Positions 7,584 to 17,870 of a stretch of DNA of 64,000 nt are shown one piece after another. Below the pieces are notes generated by a model. It saw only the letters and a program-made list of their open reading frames with translations, was not told the DNA's origin and ran no database searches. Position 1 is the first letter of the stretch; the number at the start of each line of letters is the position of its first letter. The DNA lies in contig JARLIO010000075.1 in NCBI GenBank assembly GCA_031291675.1, forward strand, positions 1 to 64,000. The letters run 5' to 3'. The DNA is from Azospirillaceae bacterium. GTDB lineage: Bacteria; Pseudomonadota; Alphaproteobacteria; Azospirillales; Azospirillaceae. The position numbers were made by a program, and so were the translations under genes.

Positions 7584-10500
7584 TCAGGCCAGAGCCTGAT
7601 CCATGGCCGCGACCTGCGCGGTCGACATCGCGGCGATTTCCGTCGTGGTCAAGGCGCCGAGCTGCGTTGCATTCAAGGCTTCGATCTCGGTTTCCAGCAG
7701 ATAGGAAATGGTCGTCGTCGAAAGACCCGCGACCGTGGTTGTCGTCAAGGCGCTGAGCTGAACCGCTGAAAAGGCGTCAATCGTCGTTCGGTCCAGGGTG
7801 TTGAGCTGTGTCGCACTCAACGCGGCGACCTGGGTTGAGGACAAGGCCGCGAACTGCGTCGTCGTCAATCCTTCCAGGTCAGCCGCGCTCAGATTGCCCA
7901 TCTGTGTTGTCGTCAGGGCTGCGACCTGCGTCGTCGTCAACGCATCAAGTTGGGTCGTGGTCAAAGAGCGCAGCTGCGCACGCACCAGCCCGGCCAGCTG
8001 CGTCACCGACATCGCGGTCAGATCCGTCGTCGTCATGTCGCCGATGGCCGTCGTCGTCAACTCGCCGATCTGCGTGGGCGATAGTCCGGCCATCTGCGTC
8101 AAGGTCATCGTCGTGATCTGGGCATCGGTCAACCCGGCGATCCCGCTGCTCGACAAAGCACCGATGTCACTTGAGGTCAGCACGGCAAACTGGGTCGTGG
8201 TCAACGCCGCCACCTGCGCCGACGACAGACCACTGATCTCTGTCGTCGACAAGAGCCCGACCTGGCTTGTGGTCAAGCTGGCGATCTGGCTCGTCGACAG
8301 ACCGGTGATCCCCGTGGCCGACAGGCTGCTGAATTGGGTTGTCGTCAACGCGCTGATCTCGGTCGTGGTCAGGCCCATGACCGCGGTCGGCGACAGGGCC
8401 GCCATTTCCGTTGCCGTCAGTGCCGCCATTTGATTGGTGGTCAGCGCCTCGACCTGGGTCGCGGTCAAGCCCGACACCCCCGAGGTTGACAGCTCGGCGA
8501 CCTGCGTTGTCGTCAGGGCCGCCAGCTGCGTCGTGCTCAGGGTCGCGACCTGGGTCGTGGTCAACCCGCCGAGTTCCGTCGCCGACAGGGTCGCAATCTG
8601 GGTCGTGGTCAAGCCCGCGATCTGCGTCGTGGTCAGCGCTGCCATTCCCGTCGACGACAGGGCCGCAAGTTGGGTCGTGGTCAGCGCCGCCAGTTCGGTG
8701 GTCGTCAGCGCCGCGATCGTGGTGCTCGACAAGGCGGCCATTTCGGTCGCGGTGATCGCCGAGAGTTGCGCCGTCGTCAGGGACACGATCTGGCTGTTGC
8801 TCAGACCGGCGACCCCGGTCGTCGACAACGCGGCGATCTGCGTTGTCGCCAGCGCCGCCAGTTGGGTCGTGGTCAGGGTCGCGACCTGCGTCGATGTCAG
8901 GCCGCTGACTTCGGTCGTCGTCAAGGTCGAGAGCTGCGACACCGACAAGCCGGCGATCTGGGTCGTGGTCAAGGCGCCGACCTGCGTCGATGTCAGGGCC
9001 GCCAGCTGTTTTGTCGTCAGCGCCGCCAATTCCGTCGTGGTCAGGCTGGCAAGCGCGGTCGTCGACAGGGCCGCGACTTCGGTCGTGGTCAAAGCTCCCC
9101 ATTGCGCCGTCGACAACGCGCCGACCTCGGTAGAGGTCATGCCGCCGACTTGCGTGGTGGTCAGCGCCGCGATCTGAGTTGTGGTCAGCGCCGCCAGTTG
9201 CGTCGTGGTCAGCTCCCCGATCTCGGTGCTGGTCAGGCCCTGAAGCTGTGTCGTGGTCAAGCTGGCGATAACGGTCGCGCTCAGCGCCGCGACGCCGGTT
9301 GCGCTCAAGCCGCTCAACTCGGTCGCCGTCAGCGCGGCCACCTGGGTACTGGACATCGCCGCGAGGCCGGTCGCCGTGATCCCCGCCGCCGCGGTCACCG
9401 ACAAGGCGGCCAGTTGGGTCGCCGTCAGGGCGGTAATCTGGGTCGAGGTCAAGGCCGCGACCTGGGTCGAGGTCAAGCCGCCGATTTCCGTCGTGGTCAA
9501 GGTGCCGAGCTGGGTCGTCGTCAGCGCCGCCATCTGGGTGGTGGACAGTCCGCCAACCTGCGTGGCGGTCAGGGACGTCAACTGCGTCGTGCTGAGTTCA
9601 CCCAGTTCCGTCGCGGTCAGACCGGCGACCGCGGTGGTTGACAGCGCCCCGATCTCGGTTGAGCTGAGACCGCTCAGCAGCGTCGTCGACAGCGCCGCAA
9701 TCTGGGTCGATGTCAGGCCCCCCAGCGCCGTGGTCGTCAGCGCGGCGAGCTGCTTTGTGCTCATGGCGTTGATCTGGGTGACACTCAGCGCCGCGACCTC
9801 GGTGCTGCTCAGACCGCTGAGCTGGGTCGTGGTCAGCGATGCCACCTGGGTCGGCGTCAACGCCCCAAGCTGGGTCGTGTCGAGTGCCCCCAGCGCGGTC
9901 GCGGTCAACGCGTCGACCTGCGTCGTCGACATCGCCGCGATCTCGGTCGTGGTCAGGCCGCTGATCGCTGTCGTGCTCAAGGCTGCGGTCTGAGTGGTCG
10001 TCAGCGCGCTCAGCTGCGTCGTCGAGAGCGCCGCGGCCTGGGTGTCCGAAAGACCGCTGATCTCGGTCGCCGTCAACGCCGCGAGTTGCGTCGTTGTCAG
10101 GGCCGCGACCTGGGTCGTGGTCAGAGCGCCGATCTGGGTCCAGGTCAAGGCCGCCAGCTGCCTTGTCGTCAGCACCGCCAGATCCGTGGTGCTCAGACTG
10201 GCAATCGCCGTGGTCGCCAGGGCCGCGACTTGGGTCGTCGTCAGGGCTGCCATCTGGCTTGAGGTCAGGTCACCGAGTTCGGTTCCGGTCAGGCCGCTGA
10301 TCTCGGTCGGGGTTAACGCCGAAATCTGTGTCGTGGTCAGCGCCGCCAGTTGCGTCGTCGTCAGGTCGCCAATCTGCGTGCTGGTCAGCCCCTGGAGCTG
10401 TGTCGTCGTCAGATCCGCGATATCGGTTGTCGACAGGGACTCGATCTGGGTGGTCGCCAGGCCACTCAACGCGGTCGACGTCAGGGCCGCCAACTGCGTC

Positions 10501-13500
10501 GCCGACAACGAGGCGATGGCGCTCGTGGTCAACCCACTGACCGCCGTCGCCGACAAAGCCGCGACCTGCGTACTGGACAGCATATCGAGCTGCGTCGTGC
10601 TCAAGGCCGCAACCTGCGCTGACACCAGACCGCCGATCTCCGTCGTCGTCAAGGCCGCGACCTGGGTTGTGGTCAAGGCCGCGATCTGGGTCGCGTTCAG
10701 GGTTCCGATCTGTGTCGAGGTCAGCGCGGTCAACTGCTTGGTGGTCAGGGCCGCAACCTCGGTCGCGGTCAGCCCGCTGATCCCGATCGTCGACAGCGCG
10801 GCGAGCTGGGTCGTGGTCATCGCGGCGAGTTGCGTCGTCGTCAGGGCGGCGACCTGGGTGTCGACCAGCGTATTGACATCGGCGGTGTTCAGCGCCGCCA
10901 ATTGTGTCGTCGACAGGGTCGCGATTTCGGTCGTGGTCAACCCGCTGGCGCCGGTCGTTGACAGGGCGGCGACCTGGTTTGTCGACAGGGTGGCAAGCTG
11001 GGCTGGGCTCAGCGCGGCGACCTGGGTGTCGGTCAGGGCCGCGATCCCGGTCGTGGTCACGGCCGCCAGTTGCGTCGTCGTCAGCGCGGCAATCTGGGCC
11101 GTCGTCAGCGTGCCGACTTGCTTCGCGCTCAAGGCCGCGACCTGGGTCGTGGTCAGAGCCACCAGTTCGGTCGTACCCAGCGTATTGATCACCGTTGTCG
11201 TCAAGGCGGCGATCTGGGTCGTGGTCAGGGCATCGAGCTGCGTGGTCGTCAGCGCGTTGGCCTCGCTGCTGGTCAAGCCTTGGATCTGGGTCGCGGTCAA
11301 CGTGGCGAGCTGGGTCGTACTCAGCGCGCCGATCTGGGTCGTGGCGAGTTCGCCAATCTCGGTGCTGGTCAAGCCCTGAAGCTGGGTCGTCGTCAACGCG
11401 GCAACCTCGGTCGTCGTCAGGGCCGAAATCTGGGTGTAGGTCAGACCACTCAATTCGGTCGAGCTCAAGGACGCGAACTGCGTCGTGGTCAGCGCCGCAA
11501 GTTCAGCGGTCGTCAGACCACTGGCCGCCGTCGCCGTCAACGCACCGAATTGGGTGCCTGACAAAGCGCTGATCTGGGTCGCCGACAGCGCCGCAACCTG
11601 GGTCGAGGTCAGACCGGCGATTTCGGTCGTCGTCAAGGCCGAGAGCTGGGTCGTGGTCAGGCTCGCGGTCTGGGTCGCGCTGAGCGAACCCAGCTGCGTC
11701 GCCGTCAGCGCCGCGATCTGCGTGCTGGTCAGGGCGGTGACGTCGGTCGTGGTCAATCCGCTGAGCGCCGCGGTCGGCAAGGCCGCGACCTGCGTTGTGG
11801 TCATTGCGGCGAGTTGGGTCGTCGTCAGAACCGCGGCCTCGGTTGCCGTCAGACCTTGGATCTGCGTCGCGGTCAGCGCCGCAAGCTGGGTTGCCGTCAA
11901 CGCCCCGATCTGGGTCGTCGTCAGTTCGCCGATCTGGCTACTGGTCAGACCCCGGAGCAGCGTCGTCGACAGGCCGCTGATCTCGGTCGCGGTCAGCGCC
12001 GTCAACGCCGCGTCATTGAGGCCGCCGAGCGCCGTCGCCGTCAGCGCCGAAACCTGCGTTTGCGACAGCGCCGCCATTTGGGTTTCGTTCAAAGCCGCCG
12101 CCTGGGTCGCTGTCAGCGCCGCAAGCTGGGTTGTCGTCAGCGCCGCAAGCTCGGTCGTCGTCAGCGCCGCAATGTCGGTGCTGGGCAAGGCCGCAATCTG
12201 CGTGCTGCTCAGCACCCCGAGTTGCGTCGTCGTCAACGCCTCAACCGCGGTTGAGGTCATGCCGCGAACCTGGGTCGCGCTCAGAACGCCGAGTTGTGCC
12301 GTCGTCAGCGCCCCGATCTGGGTTACGGTCAACGCGCCGATCTCGGTGCTGGTCAGCCCGCGAACCTGCGTTGTCGACAGCGACGCGATTTGGCTCGCGG
12401 AAAGGTCGTTGATCTGCGTCGTCGTCAGGGCCCCGATTTCTGTTGCCGTCAGCACCGCGAGCTGGGATGTCGTCAGCGCCCCAAGCTGCGTGTCGGTCAA
12501 GTTGCTGACCTGCGTCGTCGTCAGCGCGGCAATCTGCTGGGTCGTCAAGCCTGCGATCTGCGTCACGGTCAGACTGGCGATATCCGTGCTGGTCAACGCC
12601 GCAACCTGGGTGGTGCTCAGCGCCGCAAGCTGAGTAGCATTCAGCGCGTCCAGGGCCGTCGACGTCAGGGCCGCGACCTGGGTCGCGGTCAATCCGGCGC
12701 GCTGCACCGTCGTCAGGGTCGCCAAGTCGGTCCCGGACAAACCGGCCATCACGGTCGTGGTCAGGGCGCCGATCTGGCCCGATGACAAGGTCGCGAGCTG
12801 CGTGTCGCTCAGGGCCGCGACTTCGGTCGCGGTCAGGCCTTTGACCTGGGTCGTCGTCAGCGTCGCAAGCTGGGTGGTGCTCAGCACGGCGATCTGGGCG
12901 GTGGTCAAGGCGCCCACTTCGGTCGCGGTCAGCCCCTTGACCTGTGTCGTGGTCAGGGACGCGATCTGCGAGGTCTGCAGTGCCGCCACCTGCGCCGTCG
13001 TCAAGGCCGCGATCTGCGTCGTCGTCAAGGCGTTCAGTTCGCTCCCGGTCAACGCGCCGATCTGATCGTTGGTCAGGCTCTTGATCTGGGTCGTGGTCAA
13101 GGCGCGCAGCGCCGTCGTGGTCATCGTGGTCAGATCAGTGCTTGAAAGATCACTGATCGCGCTGGTGCTGAGACCCGCGACCTGCGTCGTCGTCAGGGCG
13201 GTCAATTCCGTCGTGGTCAGGGCGTTGGCCGCGGTTGTCGTCAGCGCCGCGATTTGAGCCGCGGTCAATCCCGATAGCTGTGTCGTCGTCAGAGCCACGA
13301 TCTGCGTATCGGCCAACCCGGTGATCGCCGTGGTCGACAGGCGTGCAATCTGCTTGCTGGTCAGGCCGCCGATCTGGGTCAAGGACAGCTGACTGACTTC
13401 GGTCGAGGTCATGCCCGCGACCGCGGTCGTGGTCAGGGCCGCCAGTTGCGTCGTGCTCAACGCGGCGACCTGATCATTGCTCAGCGCGGCGATCTCAGTG

Positions 13501-16500
13501 CTGGTCAGGCCGGCAACCTGGGTTGTCGTCAGCGCCGCAATCTGGGACGTCGCGAGTTGCCCCACTTGTGACGTGGTCAGCGCCCCGATTTCGGTCGAGG
13601 TCAGCGCACTCAAGGCCGTGCCGGTCAACGCGGCAAGTTGAACGCCGCTCAGCCCGGTGATCTCGGTCGAGGTCAAAGCCCCAAGTTGGGTGGTCGTCAA
13701 CGTGTTGATCTGTGTGGTCGTCAAACTCCCGACTTGAGTGCTGGTCAATCCCCGCAGCTGCGTCGTCGTCAACGCGGCCACTTCCGTGGCCGACAGGCCG
13801 CTGACCGCCGTCGTCGTCAACGCGGCCATCTGGGTCGCGGTCAGCGCGTGGAGCTGGGTCGTCGTCAGGGTGGCAATCTGGCTGTCCGACAGGCTGGCGA
13901 GCGCCGTGGTCGAGACCGCCGCGATTTCGGTTGCCGTCAAAGCCGCCAGTTCCGTAGCGGTCATGTCGCCAACCTGGGTGCTGGTCAGGCCGCGGATCTG
14001 CGTCGTGGTCAGCGCGGCAAGCTGCGTCGTGGCCAGGGACGCCACCTGGCTGTCACTGAGTGCGGCGATCGCCGTGCTGGTCAGGCCGCGGAGCTGCGTC
14101 GCCGTCAAGGCGCTCAGATCCGTCGTCGTCAGACTGGCCATCTCGGTCGAGGTCAGGGCCGAAAGCTGGGTCGAGCTCAGGGCCGCGAGTTCAGTCGTGG
14201 TCAACGAGGCGATCTGGTCACCGGTCAGCCCCGCCAACTGGGTCTTGGTCAAGGCCGAGAGCTGGCTGGTGCTGAGCGTGCTGAGATCGGTCGCGGTCAG
14301 CACGTCCAGCGACGTGCTGGTCAAAGCGGCAATCTGGGTTGTCGTCAACGCCGCCAATTCGGTGGCGGTCAGCGAATCGATCGCGGTTGTCGACAGCGCC
14401 GCCATCTGGGTCGCCGTCAGACCGGCCAACTGGCTTGTGGTCAGCGCGACGACTTGTGTCGTCACCAAGCCACTGATCCCGGTCGTCGACAATTGCCCGA
14501 TCTGGGTCCGCGACAGCGCGGACAGTTGGGTCAGACTCAGCGACGCGACGTCGGTCGAGGTCAAGGCCCCGAGCACGGTCGTGGTCAGCCCGCTCATCTC
14601 GGTTGCGGTCAGCGCGCTCAATTGGCCGGTGGACAGGGCTCCGACCTCGGTCGAGGTCAGACCCGCCAGCTGGGTTGTCGTCAGCGCCGCGAGCTGGGTC
14701 GCCGTCAATGACCCGATTTGCGTTGTCGTCAGCGAAGCGATCTCGGTCGAGGTCAGCGCGCCCCACTGGGTCGTCGTCAGGCCGGCCAACTGGTCCGCGC
14801 TCAGCCCCGGGACCTGGGTCGCGGTCAAAGAGGCCAGCTGTCTGGTTGTCAACGTATTGAGCTGGGTCGTGGTCAGTCCGGCGATCTCGGTGCTGGTCAG
14901 CCCCTTCAACTGCGTCGTCGTCAGCGCCGTCAGCTCGGTCGCCGGCAGGGCATTGAGCGCGGTCGTCGTCAAGGCCGCGATCTGGGTTGTCCGCAACCCC
15001 GCAAGCTGTGTCGTCGAAAGGGATACCAACTGGGTATCGGCCAGGCCGCTGATCGCCGTGGTCGACAGCGCCGACACCTGGGTCGTGGTCAGCGCATCGA
15101 GCTGCGTGTTGCTCAGACCCGCGATCTGTGTGTCGGACAAACCCGAAATGCCGGTCGACGACAGCGCGGCAAGCTGCGCTGTCGTCAGGGTCGCGAGTTG
15201 GACGGTCGACAGCGCACCGACTTCCGTTTTCGTCAGTCCCTTGAGCTGCGTCGTCGTCAGCTCGGCAATTTCGGTGACGGTCAGGGCGCCGACCTGGGTC
15301 GTCGTCAGCGCGGCAAGCTGGGTCGATGTCAGCGAGCCGATCTCGGTCGCGGTCAGGGATGCAATCTGATCGGCGGGAATCCCGGCAATCTGCGTCGTCG
15401 TCAGCGCGGCCAGATCGCTCGTGCTCAAGGCACTGAGATCCGCCGCGGTCAACGCAGCCATCGCCGTCGTGGTCAGCGCCCGAAGTTGCGTCGTCGACAA
15501 CGCGTCGAGTTGAGTCGCGGACAGCGCGTCGACCGCCGTTGTGGTCAGGGCCGCGACCTGCGTCGTGGTCAAAGCCAAAATCTGGGTCGTGGTCAGGGCG
15601 GCCACCTGGGTGCCGGCCAGCCCGGCCAGCGCCGCCCTGGGGATCGCCGCGATCTGGGTTGCGCTCAGCGCGCCGAGCTGGGTCGTGCTCAGTTCCGAGA
15701 CCTCGGTCGCGGTCAAACTGGCGATCGCGGTCGTGGTCAGCGCGGCGATCTGCGTTGTCGCCAACGCCGCCAACTGGTCGGCACTGAGCGCGGCAATCCC
15801 GGTGGCGGCCAGCCCCCTCACCTGTGTCGTGGTCAGGGCGGCAAGTTGGGAAACCGACAAGTCACCGATTTGCGTTGTGCTCAGGGCCGTGATTTCGGTG
15901 GGTGTGAGCGCGGCCAACTGGGTCGCCGACAACGCGGCAATCTGGTCCGTGCTCAGCCCCCGCACCTGCGTCGTCGTCAACGCGGCAAACCGGGTGGTCG
16001 TCAGACTGTTGATCTGCGTCGTCGACAAACTGCCGATGTCGACACTGTTCATGGCTGCGAACTGGGTCGCCGTCAACGACGTCAACTCAGTCACGGTCAG
16101 GGCACCCGCCGCCGTCGTCGTCAAGGACGCGATCTGCGTGGTGGTCAACCCGGCAAGCTGGGTCGTCGTCAGCGCCGCCATCTGGGTCGCGGACAAGCCC
16201 GCCAAGGCCGTGGTCCGGATCGCGGCGACCTGGGTCGAGGTCAGGGCGCCGAGCTGGTCACTGGTCAAGGACGCCGTTTCGGTCGCGGTCAGACCGCCGA
16301 CGGCCGTCTGTGTCAGCGCGGCGATCTGCGTCGTCGCCAACGCCGCCATCTGCTCGGCACTGAGCGCCGCAACCTCGGTGGCAACCAGGCCGCTCACCTG
16401 TGTCGTGGTCAGCGCCGCGACCTGGGCGGTTGACAATTCGCCGATTTGCGTCGTACTCAGCGCGGCGATCCCGGTGCTGGTCAGGGCGCCGAGCTGGGTG

Positions 16501-17870
16501 GCCGTCAGCGCCGCGAGCTGATCACCGGTCAAGGCCCGAAGCTGCGCGCCCGACAGCGCCGCGAACTGGGTCGTCGTCAGGCTGTTGACCTGCGTCGTCG
16601 TCAGACTGGCAATGGCGGTGCTGGTCAGGCCCGCGAGCTGGGTCGTCGTCAGGGCCGTCAATTCGGTCGCGGTCAAGGCTGAAGCGGCCGTCGTCGTCAA
16701 GGACGCGATCTGGCTCTTGGTCAGCCCGGCAAGCTGGGTCGTGGTCAGCGAGGCCACTTGCGTCTGGGACAATCCCGCCAGCGCCGTGCCCTGGATCGCG
16801 GCGATCGCGGTCGCGCTCAAGGCGCCCAACTGATCACTGGTCAGGGACGCGATCTCGCTGGTGGTGAAGCCGCTGATCGCTGTCTGTGTCAGGGCGGCGA
16901 TTTGCGTCGCGCTCAACGCCGCCAGTTGATCGGTGCCAAGAGCCGCGGCTTCGGTCCGGGTCAGGCCGCTGAGTTGGGTCGTGGTCAGCGAGGCGATCTG
17001 GGTGGTCGACAATTCACCGACCTGCGTTGACGTCAGGCTCGCCACCCCGGTCGCCGTCAGCGCCGCAACTTGTGTCGGGCTCAGGGCCGCCAGCTGATCG
17101 CCGGTCAAGGCCTTGAGCTGCGTCGCGGTCAGCGCGGCAAACTGGGTTGCCGTCAGGTCATTGAGCTGGGTCGTCGTCAGGGCGGCGATGTCAGCCGCGT
17201 TGAAACCCGTGATCTGCGTCGTCGTCAACGCGGTCAAGTCGGTCGCGGTCAAGGCGGTGACCGCCGTGGTCGTCAACGCGGCAATCTGGGTCCGCGACAG
17301 CCCCGTGGCCTGTGTCGTCGTCATCGACGCGACCTGCGTTGCCGACAACTGGCGGAGCTGCGTCGCGGTCAAGGCGCCAATACTGGTCGTGGTCAGGCCG
17401 CTCAGTTGGCTCGTCGTCAAGGACGCGATTTCTGTCGTGCTGAGGCCGGCAATCTGGGTTGCGGACAGTGCCCCCAACTGCGAGGACGACAACGCAGCAA
17501 ACTGATCCGACGTCAAGGCGGCGAGTTCCGTCGTGGTCATCGCCTGCAGTTGCGTCGTTGTCAGGGCCGCGATCTCCGCGGTCCCGATCGCATCGACCTG
17601 GCCGGCATTCAACACGGCAATCTGGGCGGCGCTGAAGGAGAACTGGTTTGTCGACAAGGCGGCAATCTGGGTTGTTTCCAGGGCCGCAACCTGCTTCGTC
17701 GACAATTCCGAAATCTGGGTCGCACTCAGTTCCGTGATTTCCGTCGTCGTCAGCGCCTCGATCTGCGTCGTCGTCATGGACGCAAAATCGGTCGAGGTCA
17801 AATCAGCAACCTGTGTGGCCGTCAGGTTGGCGATTTGCAGGGCGCTATAGGACGAAATGCTTGAGATCAC
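7584..17870 (-). CDS. Giant Thr/Ser-rich octapeptide-repeat protein
   Basis: This single uninterrupted frame of 3,428 codons is built from about 425 copies of an eight-residue unit, consensus A-[AGS]-L-[TS]-[TSA]-T-[QE]-[ILV]. The unit begins within the first 20 residues and runs almost to the C-terminus (ending A-A-M-D-Q-A-L-A). About three residues in eight are Thr or Ser. I find no cysteine, and Trp, Lys and Arg are rare. No signal peptide, transmembrane segment, RTX or autotransporter domain is visible. The start is GTG 17870: an in-frame TGA lies five codons upstream, and GAGG sits 10 bases before it. The T-x-x-[QE] tetrad matches the helix N-capping box, so each unit could be a short helix in a solenoid; this is inference. 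The GT41 gene downstream may glycosylate it. Function unknown. Confidence 0.9.
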   Translation of the reverse strand: MISSISSYSALQIANLTATQVADLTSTDFASMTTTQIEALTTTEITELSATQISELSTKQVAALETTQIAALSTNQFSFSAAQIAVLNAGQVDAIGTAEIAALTTTQLQAMTTTELAALTSDQFAALSSSQLGALSATQIAGLSTTEIASLTTSQLSGLTTTSIGALTATQLRQLSATQVASMTTTQATGLSRTQIAALTTTAVTALTATDLTALTTTQITGFNAADIAALTTTQLNDLTATQFAALTATQLKALTGDQLAALSPTQVAALTATGVASLTSTQVGELSTTQIASLTTTQLSGLTRTEAAALGTDQLAALSATQIAALTQTAISGFTTSEIASLTSDQLGALSATAIAAIQGTALAGLSQTQVASLTTTQLAGLTKSQIASLTTTAASALTATELTALTTTQLAGLTSTAIASLTTTQVNSLTTTQFAALSGAQLRALTGDQLAALTATQLGALTSTGIAALSTTQIGELSTAQVAALTTTQVSGLVATEVAALSAEQMAALATTQIAALTQTAVGGLTATETASLTSDQLGALTSTQVAAIRTTALAGLSATQMAALTTTQLAGLTTTQIASLTTTAAGALTVTELTSLTATQFAAMNSVDIGSLSTTQINSLTTTRFAALTTTQVRGLSTDQIAALSATQLAALTPTEITALSTTQIGDLSVSQLAALTTTQVRGLAATGIAALSADQLAALATTQIAALTTTAIASLTATEVSELSTTQLGALSATQIAAIPRAALAGLAGTQVAALTTTQILALTTTQVAALTTTAVDALSATQLDALSTTQLRALTTTAMAALTAADLSALSTSDLAALTTTQIAGIPADQIASLTATEIGSLTSTQLAALTTTQVGALTVTEIAELTTTQLKGLTKTEVGALSTVQLATLTTAQLAALSSTGISGLSDTQIAGLSNTQLDALTTTQVSALSTTAISGLADTQLVSLSTTQLAGLRTTQIAALTTTALNALPATELTALTTTQLKGLTSTEIAGLTTTQLNTLTTRQLASLTATQVPGLSADQLAGLTTTQWGALTSTEIASLTTTQIGSLTATQLAALTTTQLAGLTSTEVGALSTGQLSALTATEMSGLTTTVLGALTSTDVASLSLTQLSALSRTQIGQLSTTGISGLVTTQVVALTTSQLAGLTATQMAALSTTAIDSLTATELAALTTTQIAALTSTSLDVLTATDLSTLSTSQLSALTKTQLAGLTGDQIASLTTTELAALSSTQLSALTSTEMASLTTTDLSALTATQLRGLTSTAIAALSDSQVASLATTQLAALTTTQIRGLTSTQVGDMTATELAALTATEIAAVSTTALASLSDSQIATLTTTQLHALTATQMAALTTTAVSGLSATEVAALTTTQLRGLTSTQVGSLTTTQINTLTTTQLGALTSTEITGLSGVQLAALTGTALSALTSTEIGALTTSQVGQLATSQIAALTTTQVAGLTSTEIAALSNDQVAALSTTQLAALTTTAVAGMTSTEVSQLSLTQIGGLTSKQIARLSTTAITGLADTQIVALTTTQLSGLTAAQIAALTTTAANALTTTELTALTTTQVAGLSTSAISDLSSTDLTTMTTTALRALTTTQIKSLTNDQIGALTGSELNALTTTQIAALTTAQVAALQTSQIASLTTTQVKGLTATEVGALTTAQIAVLSTTQLATLTTTQVKGLTATEVAALSDTQLATLSSGQIGALTTTVMAGLSGTDLATLTTVQRAGLTATQVAALTSTALDALNATQLAALSTTQVAALTSTDIASLTVTQIAGLTTQQIAALTTTQVSNLTDTQLGALTTSQLAVLTATEIGALTTTQINDLSASQIASLSTTQVRGLTSTEIGALTVTQIGALTTAQLGVLSATQVRGMTSTAVEALTTTQLGVLSSTQIAALPSTDIAALTTTELAALTTTQLAALTATQAAALNETQMAALSQTQVSALTATALGGLNDAALTALTATEISGLSTTLLRGLTSSQIGELTTTQIGALTATQLAALTATQIQGLTATEAAVLTTTQLAAMTTTQVAALPTAALSGLTTTDVTALTSTQIAALTATQLGSLSATQTASLTTTQLSALTTTEIAGLTSTQVAALSATQISALSGTQFGALTATAASGLTTAELAALTTTQFASLSSTELSGLTYTQISALTTTEVAALTTTQLQGLTSTEIGELATTQIGALSTTQLATLTATQIQGLTSSEANALTTTQLDALTTTQIAALTTTVINTLGTTELVALTTTQVAALSAKQVGTLTTAQIAALTTTQLAAVTTTGIAALTDTQVAALSPAQLATLSTNQVAALSTTGASGLTTTEIATLSTTQLAALNTADVNTLVDTQVAALTTTQLAAMTTTQLAALSTIGISGLTATEVAALTTKQLTALTSTQIGTLNATQIAALTTTQVAALTTTEIGGLVSAQVAALSTTQLDMLSSTQVAALSATAVSGLTTSAIASLSATQLAALTSTALSGLATTQIESLSTTDIADLTTTQLQGLTSTQIGDLTTTQLAALTTTQISALTPTEISGLTGTELGDLTSSQMAALTTTQVAALATTAIASLSTTDLAVLTTRQLAALTWTQIGALTTTQVAALTTTQLAALTATEISGLSDTQAAALSTTQLSALTTTQTAALSTTAISGLTTTEIAAMSTTQVDALTATALGALDTTQLGALTPTQVASLTTTQLSGLSSTEVAALSVTQINAMSTKQLAALTTTALGGLTSTQIAALSTTLLSGLSSTEIGALSTTAVAGLTATELGELSTTQLTSLTATQVGGLSTTQMAALTTTQLGTLTTTEIGGLTSTQVAALTSTQITALTATQLAALSVTAAAGITATGLAAMSSTQVAALTATELSGLSATGVAALSATVIASLTTTQLQGLTSTEIGELTTTQLAALTTTQIAALTTTQVGGMTSTEVGALSTAQWGALTTTEVAALSTTALASLTTTELAALTTKQLAALTSTQVGALTTTQIAGLSVSQLSTLTTTEVSGLTSTQVATLTTTQLAALATTQIAALSTTGVAGLSNSQIVSLTTAQLSAITATEMAALSSTTIAALTTTELAALTTTQLAALSSTGMAALTTTQIAGLTTTQIATLSATELGGLTTTQVATLSTTQLAALTTTQVAELSTSGVSGLTATQVEALTTNQMAALTATEMAALSPTAVMGLTTTEISALTTTQFSSLSATGITGLSTSQIASLTTSQVGLLSTTEISGLSSAQVAALTTTQFAVLTSSDIGALSSSGIAGLTDAQITTMTLTQMAGLSPTQIGELTTTAIGDMTTTDLTAMSVTQLAGLVRAQLRSLTTTQLDALTTTQVAALTTTQMGNLSAADLEGLTTTQFAALSSTQVAALSATQLNTLDRTTIDAFSAVQLSALTTTTVAGLSTTTISYLLETEIEALNATQLGALTTTEIAAMSTAQVAAMDQALA
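7584..17870 (-). repeat. 24-bp tandem repeat array encoding octapeptides
   Basis: Coding period is 24 bases for over 10 kb, with frequent synonymous differences between units (GTCGTCAG, GTCGTGGTCA, GTTGTCGTCAA and so on on the plus strand). Occasional out-of-register units exist, for example a 7-residue unit (S-F-S-A-A-Q-I) near residue 77. The repetition is thus conserved mainly at protein level. Confidence 0.9.

Noticed and set aside
7798-17864. Many long plus-strand open frames antisense to the giant gene (Val/Ala-rich or Arg/Gln/Gly-rich products).
   Set aside because: They are by-products of the 24-base period: a unit free of stops in one frame stays open throughout. Their sequences are monotonous mirrors of the repeat, with no ribosome-binding logic.
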